Below, piece by piece: positions 16,113 through 24,848 of a DNA stretch of 46,737 nt (position 1 is its first letter; the number at the start of each line of letters is the position of its first letter). The stretch lies in NCBI GenBank assembly GCA_937135955.1, contig CAKZOB010000047.1, positions 1 through 46,737 on the forward strand. Reading direction: 5' to 3'. The stretch comes from an uncultured Anaerolineales bacterium. GTDB lineage: Bacteria > Chloroflexota > Anaerolineae > Aggregatilineales > Aggregatilineaceae. A program made the translations under genes and the position numbers. The notes under the pieces are model-generated. The model was not told where the DNA came from, searched no databases, and saw nothing but the letters and a program-made list of their open reading frames with translations.

Positions 16113-16901
16113 CTACAGGATGCGCTCCATCATGGCCGCCACCGCCCGGTAGACCGGCGAATCGTCGCCCAGTTCGATCAAGGGGCGTCCGCTGAATTCG
16201 CTTTCGGCCAGCTCGTCATCGGCGGGCACTATCCCTAGCAGGGGGATGTCGAGCCGGTCAATCTGTGCCTGCAAGGGGGCGGGGATGGTCTGCAGGGGCA
16301 GGTTGTTGACGATTAGATACGTCTGCTTGATGTTAATGTCCAGTTCATGGCGGAAGGCGGCGATGCGCTCCGCGGCGACAATGCCGCGCTGCGTGGGATC
16401 GCTGACCACCAGCAGAAAATCTACGTCGCGCGTGGTGCGGCGGCTGAGGTGCTCCATGCCCGCCTCGTTGTCAATGACCACGTAGCGGTAGTTGCGGCTG
16501 ATGCTATCCACCACTTCGCGCAGGTTGTGATTAACGGCGCAGTAGCAGCCTGGCCCTTCCGGGCGGCCCATGGCGATCAGGTCGAAACGCGACCCTTCGG
16601 CCACCGCCGCGCGGACTTCGTAATCCAGGTAATCGCGCTTGGTCATGCCCCCGCCAATTGTGCCCATGGCCGCGCCGCCCGCTGTCAGCGACTCCTTGAC
16701 CTTCTCCAGCAGCCCCTCGCGGATGTCGCCCACCGTCCATTCCAGTTCCAGCCCCAGCACCATGTTGAGGTTGCTGCTGGGGTCGGCGTCAATGGCCAGG
16801 ATCGAGCCGCCCCTGTTCTGAGCCAGGTACTTGATGATCATGGCGGCGATGGTTGTCTTGCCGGTGCCGCCCTTGCCCGCCAGCGCAATGGTCGTCGTCA
16901 T
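16113..16901 (-). CDS. cooC: CooC-type nickel-insertion ATPase (second copy)
   Basis: This is a 262-aa MinD/ParA-family ATPase. The deviant Walker A is GKGGTGKTT (residues 9-17), the Walker B region is VVIDNEAGMEHLSR, and the CxC motif that binds Ni or Zn at the dimer interface is C119-Y-C121. CooC-type proteins load nickel into the C-cluster of CODH; the close relative AcsF acts on ACS. Its start overlaps the stop of the preceding cooC-like gene (ATGA), so the two are translationally coupled. Two dissimilar copies suggest one serves CODH and one serves ACS, but which is which cannot be decided here. Confidence 0.9.
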   Translation of the reverse strand: MTTTIALAGKGGTGKTTIAAMIIKYLAQNRGGSILAIDADPSSNLNMVLGLELEWTVGDIREGLLEKVKESLTAGGAAMGTIGGGMTKRDYLDYEVRAAVAEGSRFDLIAMGRPEGPGCYCAVNHNLREVVDSISRNYRYVVIDNEAGMEHLSRRTTRDVDFLLVVSDPTQRGIVAAERIAAFRHELDINIKQTYLIVNNLPLQTIPAPLQAQIDRLDIPLLGIVPADDELAESEFSGRPLIELGDDSPVYRAVAAMMERIL

Positions 16902-17677
16902 CGTTCGATCTCCGCAACCAGCCGGGTTGCCATCTGTTCGGCGGCCTGCCGCAGGGCCGGCACGTAGTCGTAGACGGCGATGCCGCGCCGATCGGCTTCC
17001 TGCACAGCCAGGTCTGCGGGCAGGATGCCCAGCACAGGCAGGCCGGGGGTTTCGGCGGTCAGGAAGGCTGCCTCATCGTCGTCGCGCACTTTGTTACCCA
17101 CCAGCCACAGCCGCGTCAGGCCGATGTCGTGCGCCAGCTTCTTGATCTGCGCGGCGGTGCCTAGACTGCGCCGTGTCGGCTCAACGACGATGATCATCGC
17201 GTCCACGAAGTCCACAGTCGCTCGGCCCAGGTGCTCCACGCCCGCGTACATGTCCAGGATCAGGATGTCGTCCTGCCGGAAGAGCAGGTGTGTGAAAAGC
17301 GTCTTGAGCATGGCGCTCTCCGGGCAGATGCAGCCTGACCCGCCCAGGTCTACCGACCCCATCTCCAGCAGGCGCACGCCACGGTGCACCACGCTGAAAC
17401 GCTCCGGCAGGTCGTCCACGCGCGGGTTGAGCGTGAAGAAGCCGCCGATGGTGCCCGGCTTGGCCCCCGTGCGCTCTTCGATTAGTTCTTCCATCTCGGC
17501 GATGGGGCGCAACCGGGCGCGTAGTTCGGGCGGGAAGCCCAACGCTCCGGCCAGGCAGGGAGCCGGATCGGCATCTACGGCTAGCACCTGGCGGCCCGCG
17601 TCGGCGTAGACCTGGGCGAGCAGGGCGGCCAGCGTTGTCTTGCCCACACCGCCTTTACCGCTGATAGCGATTTTCAT
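16898..17677 (-). CDS. cooC: CooC-type nickel-insertion ATPase (first copy)
   Basis: This is a 259-aa P-loop ATPase with deviant Walker A SGKGGVGKTT (residues 6-15), the ILDMYAGVEHLGR motif typical of CooC, and the metal motif C116-I-C118 followed by PE. It is a probable nickel chaperone for CODH (C-cluster) or ACS (A-cluster). It differs clearly from the second copy, to which it is joined by a 4-bp overlap. The 192 bp upstream hold a palindromic element (17811-17853), so these two genes may form a partly separate transcript from metF. Confidence 0.92.
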   Translation of the reverse strand: MKIAISGKGGVGKTTLAALLAQVYADAGRQVLAVDADPAPCLAGALGFPPELRARLRPIAEMEELIEERTGAKPGTIGGFFTLNPRVDDLPERFSVVHRGVRLLEMGSVDLGGSGCICPESAMLKTLFTHLLFRQDDILILDMYAGVEHLGRATVDFVDAMIIVVEPTRRSLGTAAQIKKLAHDIGLTRLWLVGNKVRDDDEAAFLTAETPGLPVLGILPADLAVQEADRRGIAVYDYVPALRQAAEQMATRLVAEIER

Positions 17678-17810
17678 GGGGAGTCCTCAGGATCAGTGTT
17701 CAGTTGTCAGTTGGTAGCCTCTGGCAGCGAGATCGTCTACATGAGCACAGGGTGCAGTCCAGTAGTCCTCCGTTTCAGACTTCCGAAGCCCGTCGCTCGC
17801 TATCCATCTC

Positions 17811-17853
17811 ACCCCCTGGTCTCGCTACGCTCGGCAAAGGCCGAGCAGGGGGT
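17811..17853. repeat. Intergenic palindrome upstream of the cooC pair
   Basis: The outer stem ACCCCCTG (17811-17818) pairs with CAGGGGGT (17846-17853), and the inner hairpin CTCGGC-AAAG-GCCGAG is also perfect. The T run needed for a classic terminator is missing. It belongs with the CCTCACCCC-type elements seen at 10022-10085. Confidence 0.55.
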
Positions 17854-17869
17854 AAGGTAAGGCAATTCG

Positions 17870-19354
17870 TTACCCGGCGACTGCCTCTTCAGGCGCTTCC
17901 TGAGGCGGCACGAAGTCGGGCGGCAACAGCCCGGCCTCGGTGACGATGCGCGGGACGATCTCCTCCCAGCCAACGGCCATCAGGTGAATGCCGTGCACGC
18001 CCTGCTTGCCGCGGATGGCTTCGATCAGCTCCAGGGTAATGGTCACCGCTTCTTCCTGCACACCGTCGCCCGCCGCTTCCAGCCGCTTGAGCAGCCGTTC
18101 GGGGATGAATACACCCGGTACTTCGTTGTGCATATACAGCGCCATCTTCAGCGACTTGAGCGGCGTCAGGCCCACCAGGATGTAGACCTTGTCCAGGATG
18201 TCCCGTTTGGCCAGCTCATTGAGCCAGATTTCGAGGCGATCCGGGTCGTAGACCAGGTTGGTTTGCAGGAACTGCGCGCCCGCGTTGACCTTCTTGTGCT
18301 CGCGGATGGCCTGGAATTCCGGGCGCGAGGCGAACGGCGCAGCCGCTGCGCCCAGGAAGACCTTGGGCGGGAACTTGATCGGGCGACCGTCCAGGTAGTG
18401 CCCTTCGTCGCGCATCCGGCGCAGCAGCCACAGCATCTGCACCGAATCCAGATCGATCACGTCCAGCCGACCCAGCGGCGGCGGCCCCATGCGCCCGCTA
18501 TCGCCGGAGAGCACCAGGATGTTGCGCACACCCAGCGCGCTCGCGCCGAGCACTTCGGACTGAATAGTGGCCCGCGTGCGATCGCGGCCCTGCAACTGCA
18601 TCACTGGCTCTGCGCCGTGCTGCATGGCCATGATGCTGCACGCCAGGCTAGACATGCGCGCCGTGGCCGACGGGTTGTCGGTGAAGTTGACGGCGGCCAC
18701 ATAGGGGCGCACCAGCTCGATGTTTTGGCACAGCTTGTTCGTCGCGGTGCTGAGCGGCGGCGCGACCTCCGCCGTCACCACGAATTCGCCCGCCCGCAGG
18801 CGACGTTCCAGTTCGGAGATCGGCTCGGTGTAGGCCGGTGGGTGATATTGGTCATCGCCCTGCCACCAGTCCGGCTGACGGATGGGGCGGAAGACGGAGT
18901 CCCAGTTGGCGGCGCGTTTGGCCGGATCGCGCGAGAGCATCCCCTTGACGAACTTGCCCGTCCCCACCTTGCGAATCTGATGATAGACATCGCCCCAGGT
19001 TTCAGTGCCCACCTTGTCCCAATCCAGCGGCGGCAACACTTCCAGCAGCTTCTCCTGGCGGCCCATCTTGAAGGAGCGCTCGTAAATCTTGTACCACACG
19101 CAGGGGCGCGTAGGGTCTACATAGCAGTGTTCTTCGGTCGAGCCGCCGCATGGCCCGTTACGCGCCCCCTTGGGGCACTCCATCGGGCAGATGAAGGCAG
19201 TCTCCTGCAGCAGGCAGTTGCCGCACATGCGGCAGCCAAACAGCGGCCCTTTGACCATGCGCTCGATGCGGGCCAACAGGCGACGGCGGAACGGTTCGCG
19301 CTTGAAGGGGTAATATGGCGGTTGCCAACGGCGGGCAGGCGTGAAACCGGGCAT
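17870..19354 (-). CDS. metF: MetV-MetF fusion: methylenetetrahydrofolate reductase
   Basis: This is a 494-aa protein with two parts. Residues ~1-165 are the Cys-rich MetV-like domain (DUF2253 type) with C41, C44, C47, C56, C60, C69, C77 and C85, including C-R-M-C-G-N-C and C-P-K-G-x-R-N-G-P-C-G-G. Residues ~175-490 are the flavin TIM barrel of MetF (VVTAEVAPPL, NFTDNPSATARMSS, LQGRDRTRATIQSE, VLSGD). In acetogens MetV and MetF are usually separate subunits of the reductase that makes methyl-THF for AcsE; here they are one chain. The MetV domain may hold a metal or FeS centre for electron input. AAAGGAAG precedes the start. Confidence 0.9.
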   Translation of the reverse strand: MPGFTPARRWQPPYYPFKREPFRRRLLARIERMVKGPLFGCRMCGNCLLQETAFICPMECPKGARNGPCGGSTEEHCYVDPTRPCVWYKIYERSFKMGRQEKLLEVLPPLDWDKVGTETWGDVYHQIRKVGTGKFVKGMLSRDPAKRAANWDSVFRPIRQPDWWQGDDQYHPPAYTEPISELERRLRAGEFVVTAEVAPPLSTATNKLCQNIELVRPYVAAVNFTDNPSATARMSSLACSIMAMQHGAEPVMQLQGRDRTRATIQSEVLGASALGVRNILVLSGDSGRMGPPPLGRLDVIDLDSVQMLWLLRRMRDEGHYLDGRPIKFPPKVFLGAAAAPFASRPEFQAIREHKKVNAGAQFLQTNLVYDPDRLEIWLNELAKRDILDKVYILVGLTPLKSLKMALYMHNEVPGVFIPERLLKRLEAAGDGVQEEAVTITLELIEAIRGKQGVHGIHLMAVGWEEIVPRIVTEAGLLPPDFVPPQEAPEEAVAG

Positions 19355-19507
19355 TAGCTGCTTCCTTTGCTCTGCGATAAGAGCCTCTCGGTCAATCCAA
19401 GATCACCGGACTGTGCCACCGTCTGTCATTGTAGACGATAGCATAATCCGGTCTCAGTGCAGAATTTCAGTTTTGTATCACGAATAACATCACTTTCGGC
19501 GGTCTGA

Positions 19508-19537
19508 CTCATGACTATTGCTCTCATGACTATTGCT
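19508..19537. repeat. 15-bp tandem duplication at the acsE stop codon
   Basis: CTCATGACTATTGCT occurs twice in direct tandem (19508-19522 and 19523-19537). It covers the last codon and stop of acsE on the minus strand, so the stop context is duplicated just downstream. The rest of the 175-bp acsE-metF gap shows no gene. Confidence 0.7.
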
Positions 19538-20453
19538 GCAAATAGCCGTCGGCGTAGATCACTTTGTTGAGCAGGATTTGCACTGTCTTCCAGATCGCCA
19601 CCTGCTCCGGATCGCTCATGTCTACATCTTCGGGCTGCGGGTGCTCCATGGCCTGAATGCGGTCGTGAATCCTCAGGTAGAGCCGACCTACCGCGGTGCT
19701 GTCGTCGCGCTGCTCGATGATACGGATGACTTCTCTGAGCTTCTCGTCCAGCGGATCGGCGATCATCATCTGCAGGCCCGCGCCCATCAGCATGGCGCAA
19801 TAGACGCGGTTGATCAGCGGGCGATTCTCGCGCGGGACGGCGTTGGACACGTTAGATAGACCCACCGAGACCATCGGCGAGGGGTCCCATACATAGGGCA
19901 GGGTGCGCACCGCCTCGATGCACTCCGGGCAATACTCCTGGCAACCGGAGACGGTCAGCACCAGCGGGTCAATGATCAGGTTCTGGATGGGGAAGTCAAT
20001 CTCCACCATGCGCGGGATGAGATACTCGACAGCGATGTTGACGCGCTCGTCGGCGCTGACGGGGATGCCGCTGCTGCCCATGGTCAGCGCGATGAGCTTG
20101 GTATCGTACCGCTTGGCCAGCAAGGGCACTTTCTCCAGACGTTCCGGCTCGGCGGAAGTCGAGTTGATGATCGGCTGAGCCTTGGTGACCTTCCGCAACC
20201 CGGCCTCGATGCCCTGGATGTTGGTGCTGTCGAAGACCAGCGGCACGTCTACCACCGCCTCCAGCGTCTCGACGATCCAGGGGAAGACTTCCTCCCAGTC
20301 TTTCTTGCGAGGGCCGAGGTTGACGTCAATGGCCTGTGCGCCCGCCTCCACCTGACGCACGGCCAGGTCCATGAAGAACTCGCGATCTTTGGCGGCCAGG
20401 GCCGCTTTCACTTTCTCCGAAATAATGTGAATATTCTCGCCAATGATGTACAT
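19530..20453 (-). CDS. acsE: Methyltetrahydrofolate:corrinoid iron-sulfur protein methyltransferase
   Basis: This is a 307-aa TIM-barrel pterin-binding protein that moves the methyl group from methyl-THF to the cobalt of the corrinoid protein (AcsC/AcsD). The pterin-domain motifs are clear: G-ENIHI, AIDVNLGPR, PLVFDSTN, INSTSAEPERLE, IIDPLVLTVS, and S-V-G-L-S-N-V-S-N with the N-P-R-E-N-R segment. It is about 45 residues longer than the 262-aa Moorella enzyme because of a helical C-terminal extension (EDVDMSDPEQVAIWKTV...). It lies 44 bp after acsV in the same operon. Confidence 0.93.
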   Translation of the reverse strand: MYIIGENIHIISEKVKAALAAKDREFFMDLAVRQVEAGAQAIDVNLGPRKKDWEEVFPWIVETLEAVVDVPLVFDSTNIQGIEAGLRKVTKAQPIINSTSAEPERLEKVPLLAKRYDTKLIALTMGSSGIPVSADERVNIAVEYLIPRMVEIDFPIQNLIIDPLVLTVSGCQEYCPECIEAVRTLPYVWDPSPMVSVGLSNVSNAVPRENRPLINRVYCAMLMGAGLQMMIADPLDEKLREVIRIIEQRDDSTAVGRLYLRIHDRIQAMEHPQPEDVDMSDPEQVAIWKTVQILLNKVIYADGYLQQ

Positions 20454-20497
20454 CGCTCTTTGTCCTTTTCCAAGACCGGTTCTGCCCGGTCGGCACG

Positions 20498-22432
20498 CTA
20501 TGACTCGTGATTCCTGGCGGCGATGGCTGCCTGCACCGACGGAAAGCGCGACAGATCGGTGTGAGGCAGGAACAGCGCCGAGGTGAACGCTTCGTAGAAG
20601 GTATTGTCAGCCGACAGCTCGATGTAGGTCATGCGGCTGGCAATCTCGCGGATGCGGGCGCGGGCGTCGCGATCCAGCAACGCCAGGTACGCCCCGCGCA
20701 CGGCGGTGTTGCCCAGGAAGTGAAAGCGATCCCAGGGCATGTCGGGCAGCAGGCCGATCTCCACCGCCTTCTCCACGTTGATATACTTGCCGAACGATCC
20801 GCCGACCAGCACCTGCTCGACCGTCTCCAGGGGCACGCCCACGCTCTGCGCCAGCACGGTGAAACCGGCGTAGATGGCCGCTTTGGTGCGCAGCAGGTTG
20901 TCTATGTCCACATGGGTGATGACGATGTCGTGCCCCTCGCCGCTCTCGGCGGCCCAGCAGACCACATACTCCGGCCCGTGCTCGCCGACGCGCACGCGCG
21001 GCGTGGGCAGGTTCAGGTTGATGTGCCCGCCCTTATCCACCAGGCCGGTCAGGAACATCTCGGCCGCCAGGGAGATCAGGCCGCTGCCGCAGATGCCGCG
21101 CGGCTTGACATTGCCCACCACCCGGTAGGTCGGTTCGTAGGTCTGCCCGTTGATCCACACTTCCTCGATGGCACCGCGCGTAGCGCGCATCCCGTGCAAC
21201 ACGCCGCCGCCTTCGAAGGCAGGCCCGGCGGAGGCGGCTACCGTCACCAGCCAGTCGCGGTTGCCCAGTACGATCTCGCCATTGGTGCCCACGTCAATGA
21301 ACAGGGTCACCTTGTCGGTGTCGGCCAGTCCCGACGAGAGCACCCCCGCGGTGATGTCTGCCCCGACGTAGCTGGCCACGCCCGGCAGGCAGTCCACCGT
21401 CGCTTCGGGGTGAATGATCAGGCCCACTTCCTCAGCGCGCAGGGTGGGGATGTGATTGATGGCCGTGACGAACGGCATCAGGCGGATCGAGCTGGCTGGT
21501 ATCCCCAGCAACAGGTGCATCATGGTGCTGTTGCCGGCGATGGTGGCCTTGTAGATCGTCGCCGGATCGGCCTCCACACGCTTGCAGACGGCCTCGATCA
21601 GGGCGTTGATCGTGCCCAGCACCAGGCGTCGCAGTTCGTCGCCGTTGCCGTTCTTCGCCGAGTAAATGATGCGCGAGATGACATCCTCACCGCGGGCGAT
21701 CTGCGCGTTGTACTCGGCGGCCTGCGCCTCCACCTGCCCGGTGCGCAGGTCTACCAGCCAGACGGTGACGGTGGTGGTGCCGATATCTACGGCCACACCC
21801 CACAGGGGCGCATCGTCCGGCACATGGCCGGGCAGCAGATCGATCAGGCGGGCGGGACAGTTGGGGCAGTCCCATGCCTCTGCGTCGAGCACTGCCGTCA
21901 CCTGCCAGTTGGCCTCGCGCAGCGTCCGGCCAATGCGCCGCATCTGCGCCAGTGACAGCTTCACGTCGGCCAGGTCGGCGTGCTGACGCAGACCGCGCTG
22001 GATACGCGCCCAGTCGTCGGTCTGATCGTCCATGCTGGGCGGGGGCAGGGTCAGCGCGACGCGGTGAATGGTCTGCGCGTGACGCGGATCGTAGCCAGCG
22101 GGGACGGTCACCTCAATGGCGGTGCGGTCGGTCGTCAGTCGCCGCTCGATCTTCTCTTGCGGCGGGACGACGACGCGCACATCGCCTTCTACCACAGTCT
22201 GGCAGGCCAGGGCATAGCCTGCCGCTACGTCTTCGGCGGTCAGGCGCAGGGTGCTGCGCCGCCGCACTTTTCCTTCCAGCACCTGCACGGCGCAACGGCC
22301 ACAGCGCCCCTGCCCGCCGCACGGCTGCGTCAGTTCAACTCCGGCCAGGCGCGCGGCTTCGGTGAGCAACGTCCCCGTTGGCACCTGGATCGGAGCCGGA
22401 GCGGTGTCGAAGACAACGGTATGATCGGCCAT
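20498..22432 (-). CDS. acsV: Reductive activator of corrinoid iron-sulfur protein (RACo/AcsV)
   Basis: This is a 644-aa ATP-dependent activator that re-reduces the inactive Co(II) corrinoid to Co(I). The N-terminal plant-type [2Fe-2S] domain has C38, C44, C47 and C77 (spacing C-x5-C-x2-C-x29-C). The linker and ASKHA-like DUF4445 part follow with WGVAVDIGTTTVTVWL, AGNSTMMHLLLG, FIDVGTNGEIVLGN and VGGSFGKYI. It is preceded by acsC with a 10-bp gap, which fits its function on that protein. Length and domains match characterised RACo proteins. Confidence 0.94.
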   Translation of the reverse strand: MADHTVVFDTAPAPIQVPTGTLLTEAARLAGVELTQPCGGQGRCGRCAVQVLEGKVRRRSTLRLTAEDVAAGYALACQTVVEGDVRVVVPPQEKIERRLTTDRTAIEVTVPAGYDPRHAQTIHRVALTLPPPSMDDQTDDWARIQRGLRQHADLADVKLSLAQMRRIGRTLREANWQVTAVLDAEAWDCPNCPARLIDLLPGHVPDDAPLWGVAVDIGTTTVTVWLVDLRTGQVEAQAAEYNAQIARGEDVISRIIYSAKNGNGDELRRLVLGTINALIEAVCKRVEADPATIYKATIAGNSTMMHLLLGIPASSIRLMPFVTAINHIPTLRAEEVGLIIHPEATVDCLPGVASYVGADITAGVLSSGLADTDKVTLFIDVGTNGEIVLGNRDWLVTVAASAGPAFEGGGVLHGMRATRGAIEEVWINGQTYEPTYRVVGNVKPRGICGSGLISLAAEMFLTGLVDKGGHINLNLPTPRVRVGEHGPEYVVCWAAESGEGHDIVITHVDIDNLLRTKAAIYAGFTVLAQSVGVPLETVEQVLVGGSFGKYINVEKAVEIGLLPDMPWDRFHFLGNTAVRGAYLALLDRDARARIREIASRMTYIELSADNTFYEAFTSALFLPHTDLSRFPSVQAAIAARNHES

Positions 22433-22442
22433 CGCACCCGCT

Positions 22443-23783
22443 TTAGAGCGCCTGTTTCATGAACGCCGGAATGTCCACTGCCTCGCGCGGGCCGACACGC
22501 ACTTCCCAGCCCGGCAGTTCCTCTTCCAGCTCGCCGGAGAGCACCGCCACATGGCCGGGCAGCACAATGCGCTTGCGGCTGATCTTATCGTTCAGGCTGA
22601 ACTCCTTGACCGCCTTGGCAATGCGCTCGGCATCGAACTTGCCCGCGGCCCAGGCTGTCAGCACGCTCATGCCCTCGGCGTCGGTCACCAGCAGGTGCGC
22701 CGGCTGACCAGAGCCTTCGACCTCGTTGGCCACGCTGAAGTAGGTGATGCTGAAGTTGGTGGTGACCAGCACCGGCGATTCTGGCGTCGGGCTGTTGAAC
22801 TCGTAGACGCCCGGCTGTACCTGAATCGGCTTCTGCGGGTCGGTGTAGAGGTTCTCGCGCAGCACCAGCAGCGCGTAGGCCAGTTCGGGCGTGAAAGTGT
22901 CCAGCACCACAAAACCGGCGTACTTGGCGATGGCCTGCGCCGCCAGCAGCGACTCGGTCGCCTCATCGGGCGCATCGCCGGGGACGGCCAGGATGGAGTA
23001 TCCCGCCGAACGGAAGTTCTTCTTCAGCGCCAGGCGGCGCAGCTGCGTATAGAAGCCCAGCGACGACCCCAGCCGACGAACCGTAGGGGCCAGCACCAGG
23101 TTCTCCACCCCTTTGTCCTTCAGCCGGCTGCTCAGGGCCATCAGGCCATCGAGCGTGTCGGCGATCACGGCCAGGGCCGCGCCCGCGCCTTTGGCCAGGT
23201 CGGCCATCGCTTCCCAGTTGCCCGCGTCGGCCCCGACGATCAACGGTGTTTCGCCGTCAATGGGCTTCAGCCCGGCAGCGATCACCGTCGGATCGCGGCC
23301 CATCAGGATCAGCGGGCGCTCGCTCACCTCGCGCACGGCGCTCACCGCGTCGGCGAACGTCACCGGATCGCCCGACGCCGCTTCAACGGCGAACCCGTCC
23401 AGGCTCAAGTCCATGCCCACGTAGCTGACGCGGTAGGCGTTGGCGGCAGCGACGCGCGCTTTGAGCGCATCGAGCGGCTCGTTATCGCGCACACGCACGA
23501 ACAGCCCGGGTTTGTTGAAGAAGCGCTTTTCGTGGCGGAAGAGCACCGTCTCATTGCCCGCTTTCACCTCATGATCGTCCGCTCTGAGCGTGATCAGGCG
23601 CACGGGAGGTTGGGCGGCGGCGGAAAGTTTCTCCTTCGCCTCATCGCTGACATAGGGGCAGGCGGTCAATTCGGCTTGCTTGGCGGCCAGTTTCATGGCG
23701 AAGGCCATGCACGTCGGGAAACCGCATTCCTTGCAGTTGGTCTGCGGCAGAAGCTGGTAAATCTGAATGCCTGAGAGTGCCAT
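22443..23783 (-). CDS. acsC: Corrinoid iron-sulfur protein large subunit
   Basis: This is a 446-aa large (gamma) subunit of the corrinoid protein that carries the methyl group from AcsE to acetyl-CoA synthase. The N-terminal [4Fe-4S] motif C17-x2-C20-x4-C25-x16-C42 is intact (QTNCKECGFPTC...). A TIM barrel and C-terminal cobalamin-binding domain follow (LPGHVAVLSGELEEELPGWEV). Its length equals that of the Moorella protein. Its partner AcsD is not a separate gene here but the C-terminal part of the ACS fusion upstream, so this subunit should dock onto ACS. AGGAGAAAACC precedes the ATG. Confidence 0.95.
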   Translation of the reverse strand: MALSGIQIYQLLPQTNCKECGFPTCMAFAMKLAAKQAELTACPYVSDEAKEKLSAAAQPPVRLITLRADDHEVKAGNETVLFRHEKRFFNKPGLFVRVRDNEPLDALKARVAAANAYRVSYVGMDLSLDGFAVEAASGDPVTFADAVSAVREVSERPLILMGRDPTVIAAGLKPIDGETPLIVGADAGNWEAMADLAKGAGAALAVIADTLDGLMALSSRLKDKGVENLVLAPTVRRLGSSLGFYTQLRRLALKKNFRSAGYSILAVPGDAPDEATESLLAAQAIAKYAGFVVLDTFTPELAYALLVLRENLYTDPQKPIQVQPGVYEFNSPTPESPVLVTTNFSITYFSVANEVEGSGQPAHLLVTDAEGMSVLTAWAAGKFDAERIAKAVKEFSLNDKISRKRIVLPGHVAVLSGELEEELPGWEVRVGPREAVDIPAFMKQAL

Positions 23784-23820
23784 GGTTTTCTCCTGCTAGA
23801 ACGGTGCGCCAAGCCCCAGG

Positions 23821-24285
23821 TCAGGGAGTGGTAGGCGGCCTGGGCGATGGCTGGCGCACCACGTTGATGCCCAAATCGTTCAGTTCATCATCGCTGCGGG
23901 CAGCCAGGTGCCGCAGCAGTTGGCGGTAGGAAAGCATGGCTGCCGGATAGGTAATGCCGCCGCGCTGAGGCATGACGAACAGCGCCCGCACACCCAGGTC
24001 GCGCATGATCTGCGCCGCAGCGGCCAGGGGCAGGTCGGGGCGCACCTGCGGGATGCGCTCGTTCATCACGGCTTCGGCGGTGAGTGAGTCGCGGTTGGGG
24101 CGTCCGTAGCCCTCCACTACTTCGTCCTGCGACACCATACCCACGGCGTGCCCGTCTTCGTTGAGCACGATCACCGCTTCCAGGTGCTGTGTCAGCAGCA
24201 GACGGGCTACCTCGGCCAGGGGCAGGTCTGGCGCACAGGTGACCGCCGGGCCGATCAGGTCGCGCACCAGCAGACGTCCGGTCAT
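23821..24285 (-). CDS. CBS-domain-pair protein (second of two)
   Basis: This is a 154-aa protein with two CBS motifs, about residues 5-60 (VRDLIGPAVTCAPDLPL...GHAVGMVSQDE) and 70-115 (MNERIPQVRPDLPL...VRALFVMP). It has the C-terminal tail ITYPAAMLSYRQLLRHLAA-S-DELNDLGI. CBS pairs usually bind adenine nucleotides or SAM. The ATG overlaps the stop of the preceding CBS gene (ATGA). Proteins of this kind are not part of the classical acs operons, and their position between the ACS fusion and acsC suggests an energy- or ligand-sensing role on CODH/ACS. That role is inference. Confidence 0.85.
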   Translation of the reverse strand: MTGRLLVRDLIGPAVTCAPDLPLAEVARLLLTQHLEAVIVLNEDGHAVGMVSQDEVVEGYGRPNRDSLTAEAVMNERIPQVRPDLPLAAAAQIMRDLGVRALFVMPQRGGITYPAAMLSYRQLLRHLAARSDDELNDLGINVVRQPSPRPPTTP

Positions 24286-24818
24286 GGGCGCTCCCCCTTT
24301 TGCTGAGGCGCTGTGCCCGGCAGCCCCAGGCGGCGACGCCGGGCCGCTTCGCGCTTTTGCAGGAACATCTGCATGGGCGACAGACGGCGGGCGTAGATGC
24401 CCAGGTCGGCCAGTTCGGCGTCGGTGCACGCGGCCAGATGGCGCAGGAAATGCCGGTAGGTGAGCATGGCCGCCGGGTAGGTGATGCCCGCCGCGTTGTG
24501 CGTCAGGAAGACGACGCGCACGCGCTGATCGCGCATCAGTTGGGCGGCGGCGGTCAGGGGGATGTCGGGCGGTAGTTCCGGCACGTCTTCGCGCATGATC
24601 GCCTCGGCGGTCAGGGAACGCGGGTCGTCGTGCTGATAGGCCGCGATCAGTTCGTCTGGCGATACCATGCCCACAGCGTGCCCCTCGTGATCGAGCACGA
24701 TCACCCCTTCCACGTCCTTCTCCAGCATCAGACGGGCCAGGTCGCGCACTGGCGTGTCGGGCGCGCAGGTAGGGACTCCGACGGTCATCAGGTCGCGCAC
24801 CAGGCGGCGTTCGTTCAT
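24282..24818 (-). CDS. CBS-domain-pair protein (first of two)
   Basis: This is a 178-aa paralogue of the next gene. It has CBS 1 (VRDLMTVGVPTCAPDTPV...GHAVGMVSPDE), CBS 2 (IMREDVPELPPDIPL...VRVVFLTH), the shared tail ITYPAAMLTYRHFLRHLAA-T-AELADLGI, and then a basic extension (KREAARRRRLG). The start was placed at ATG 24818 because the sequence before it contains a strong hairpin (24849-24878); an in-frame ATG at 24884 would read through that hairpin. The two CBS genes probably arose by tandem duplication and are translationally coupled. Confidence 0.83.
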   Translation of the reverse strand: MNERRLVRDLMTVGVPTCAPDTPVRDLARLMLEKDVEGVIVLDHEGHAVGMVSPDELIAAYQHDDPRSLTAEAIMREDVPELPPDIPLTAAAQLMRDQRVRVVFLTHNAAGITYPAAMLTYRHFLRHLAACTDAELADLGIYARRLSPMQMFLQKREAARRRRLGLPGTAPQQKGERP

Positions 24819-24848
24819 GGCCCGCAACGCTCCGGCAATTGAGCAACT

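Noticed and set aside
23821-24846. A 341-aa open frame covering both CBS genes
   Set aside because: Its first ~185 residues are a low-complexity Arg/Pro shadow of the first CBS gene. The true gene starts at ATG 24285 with the ATGA overlap.
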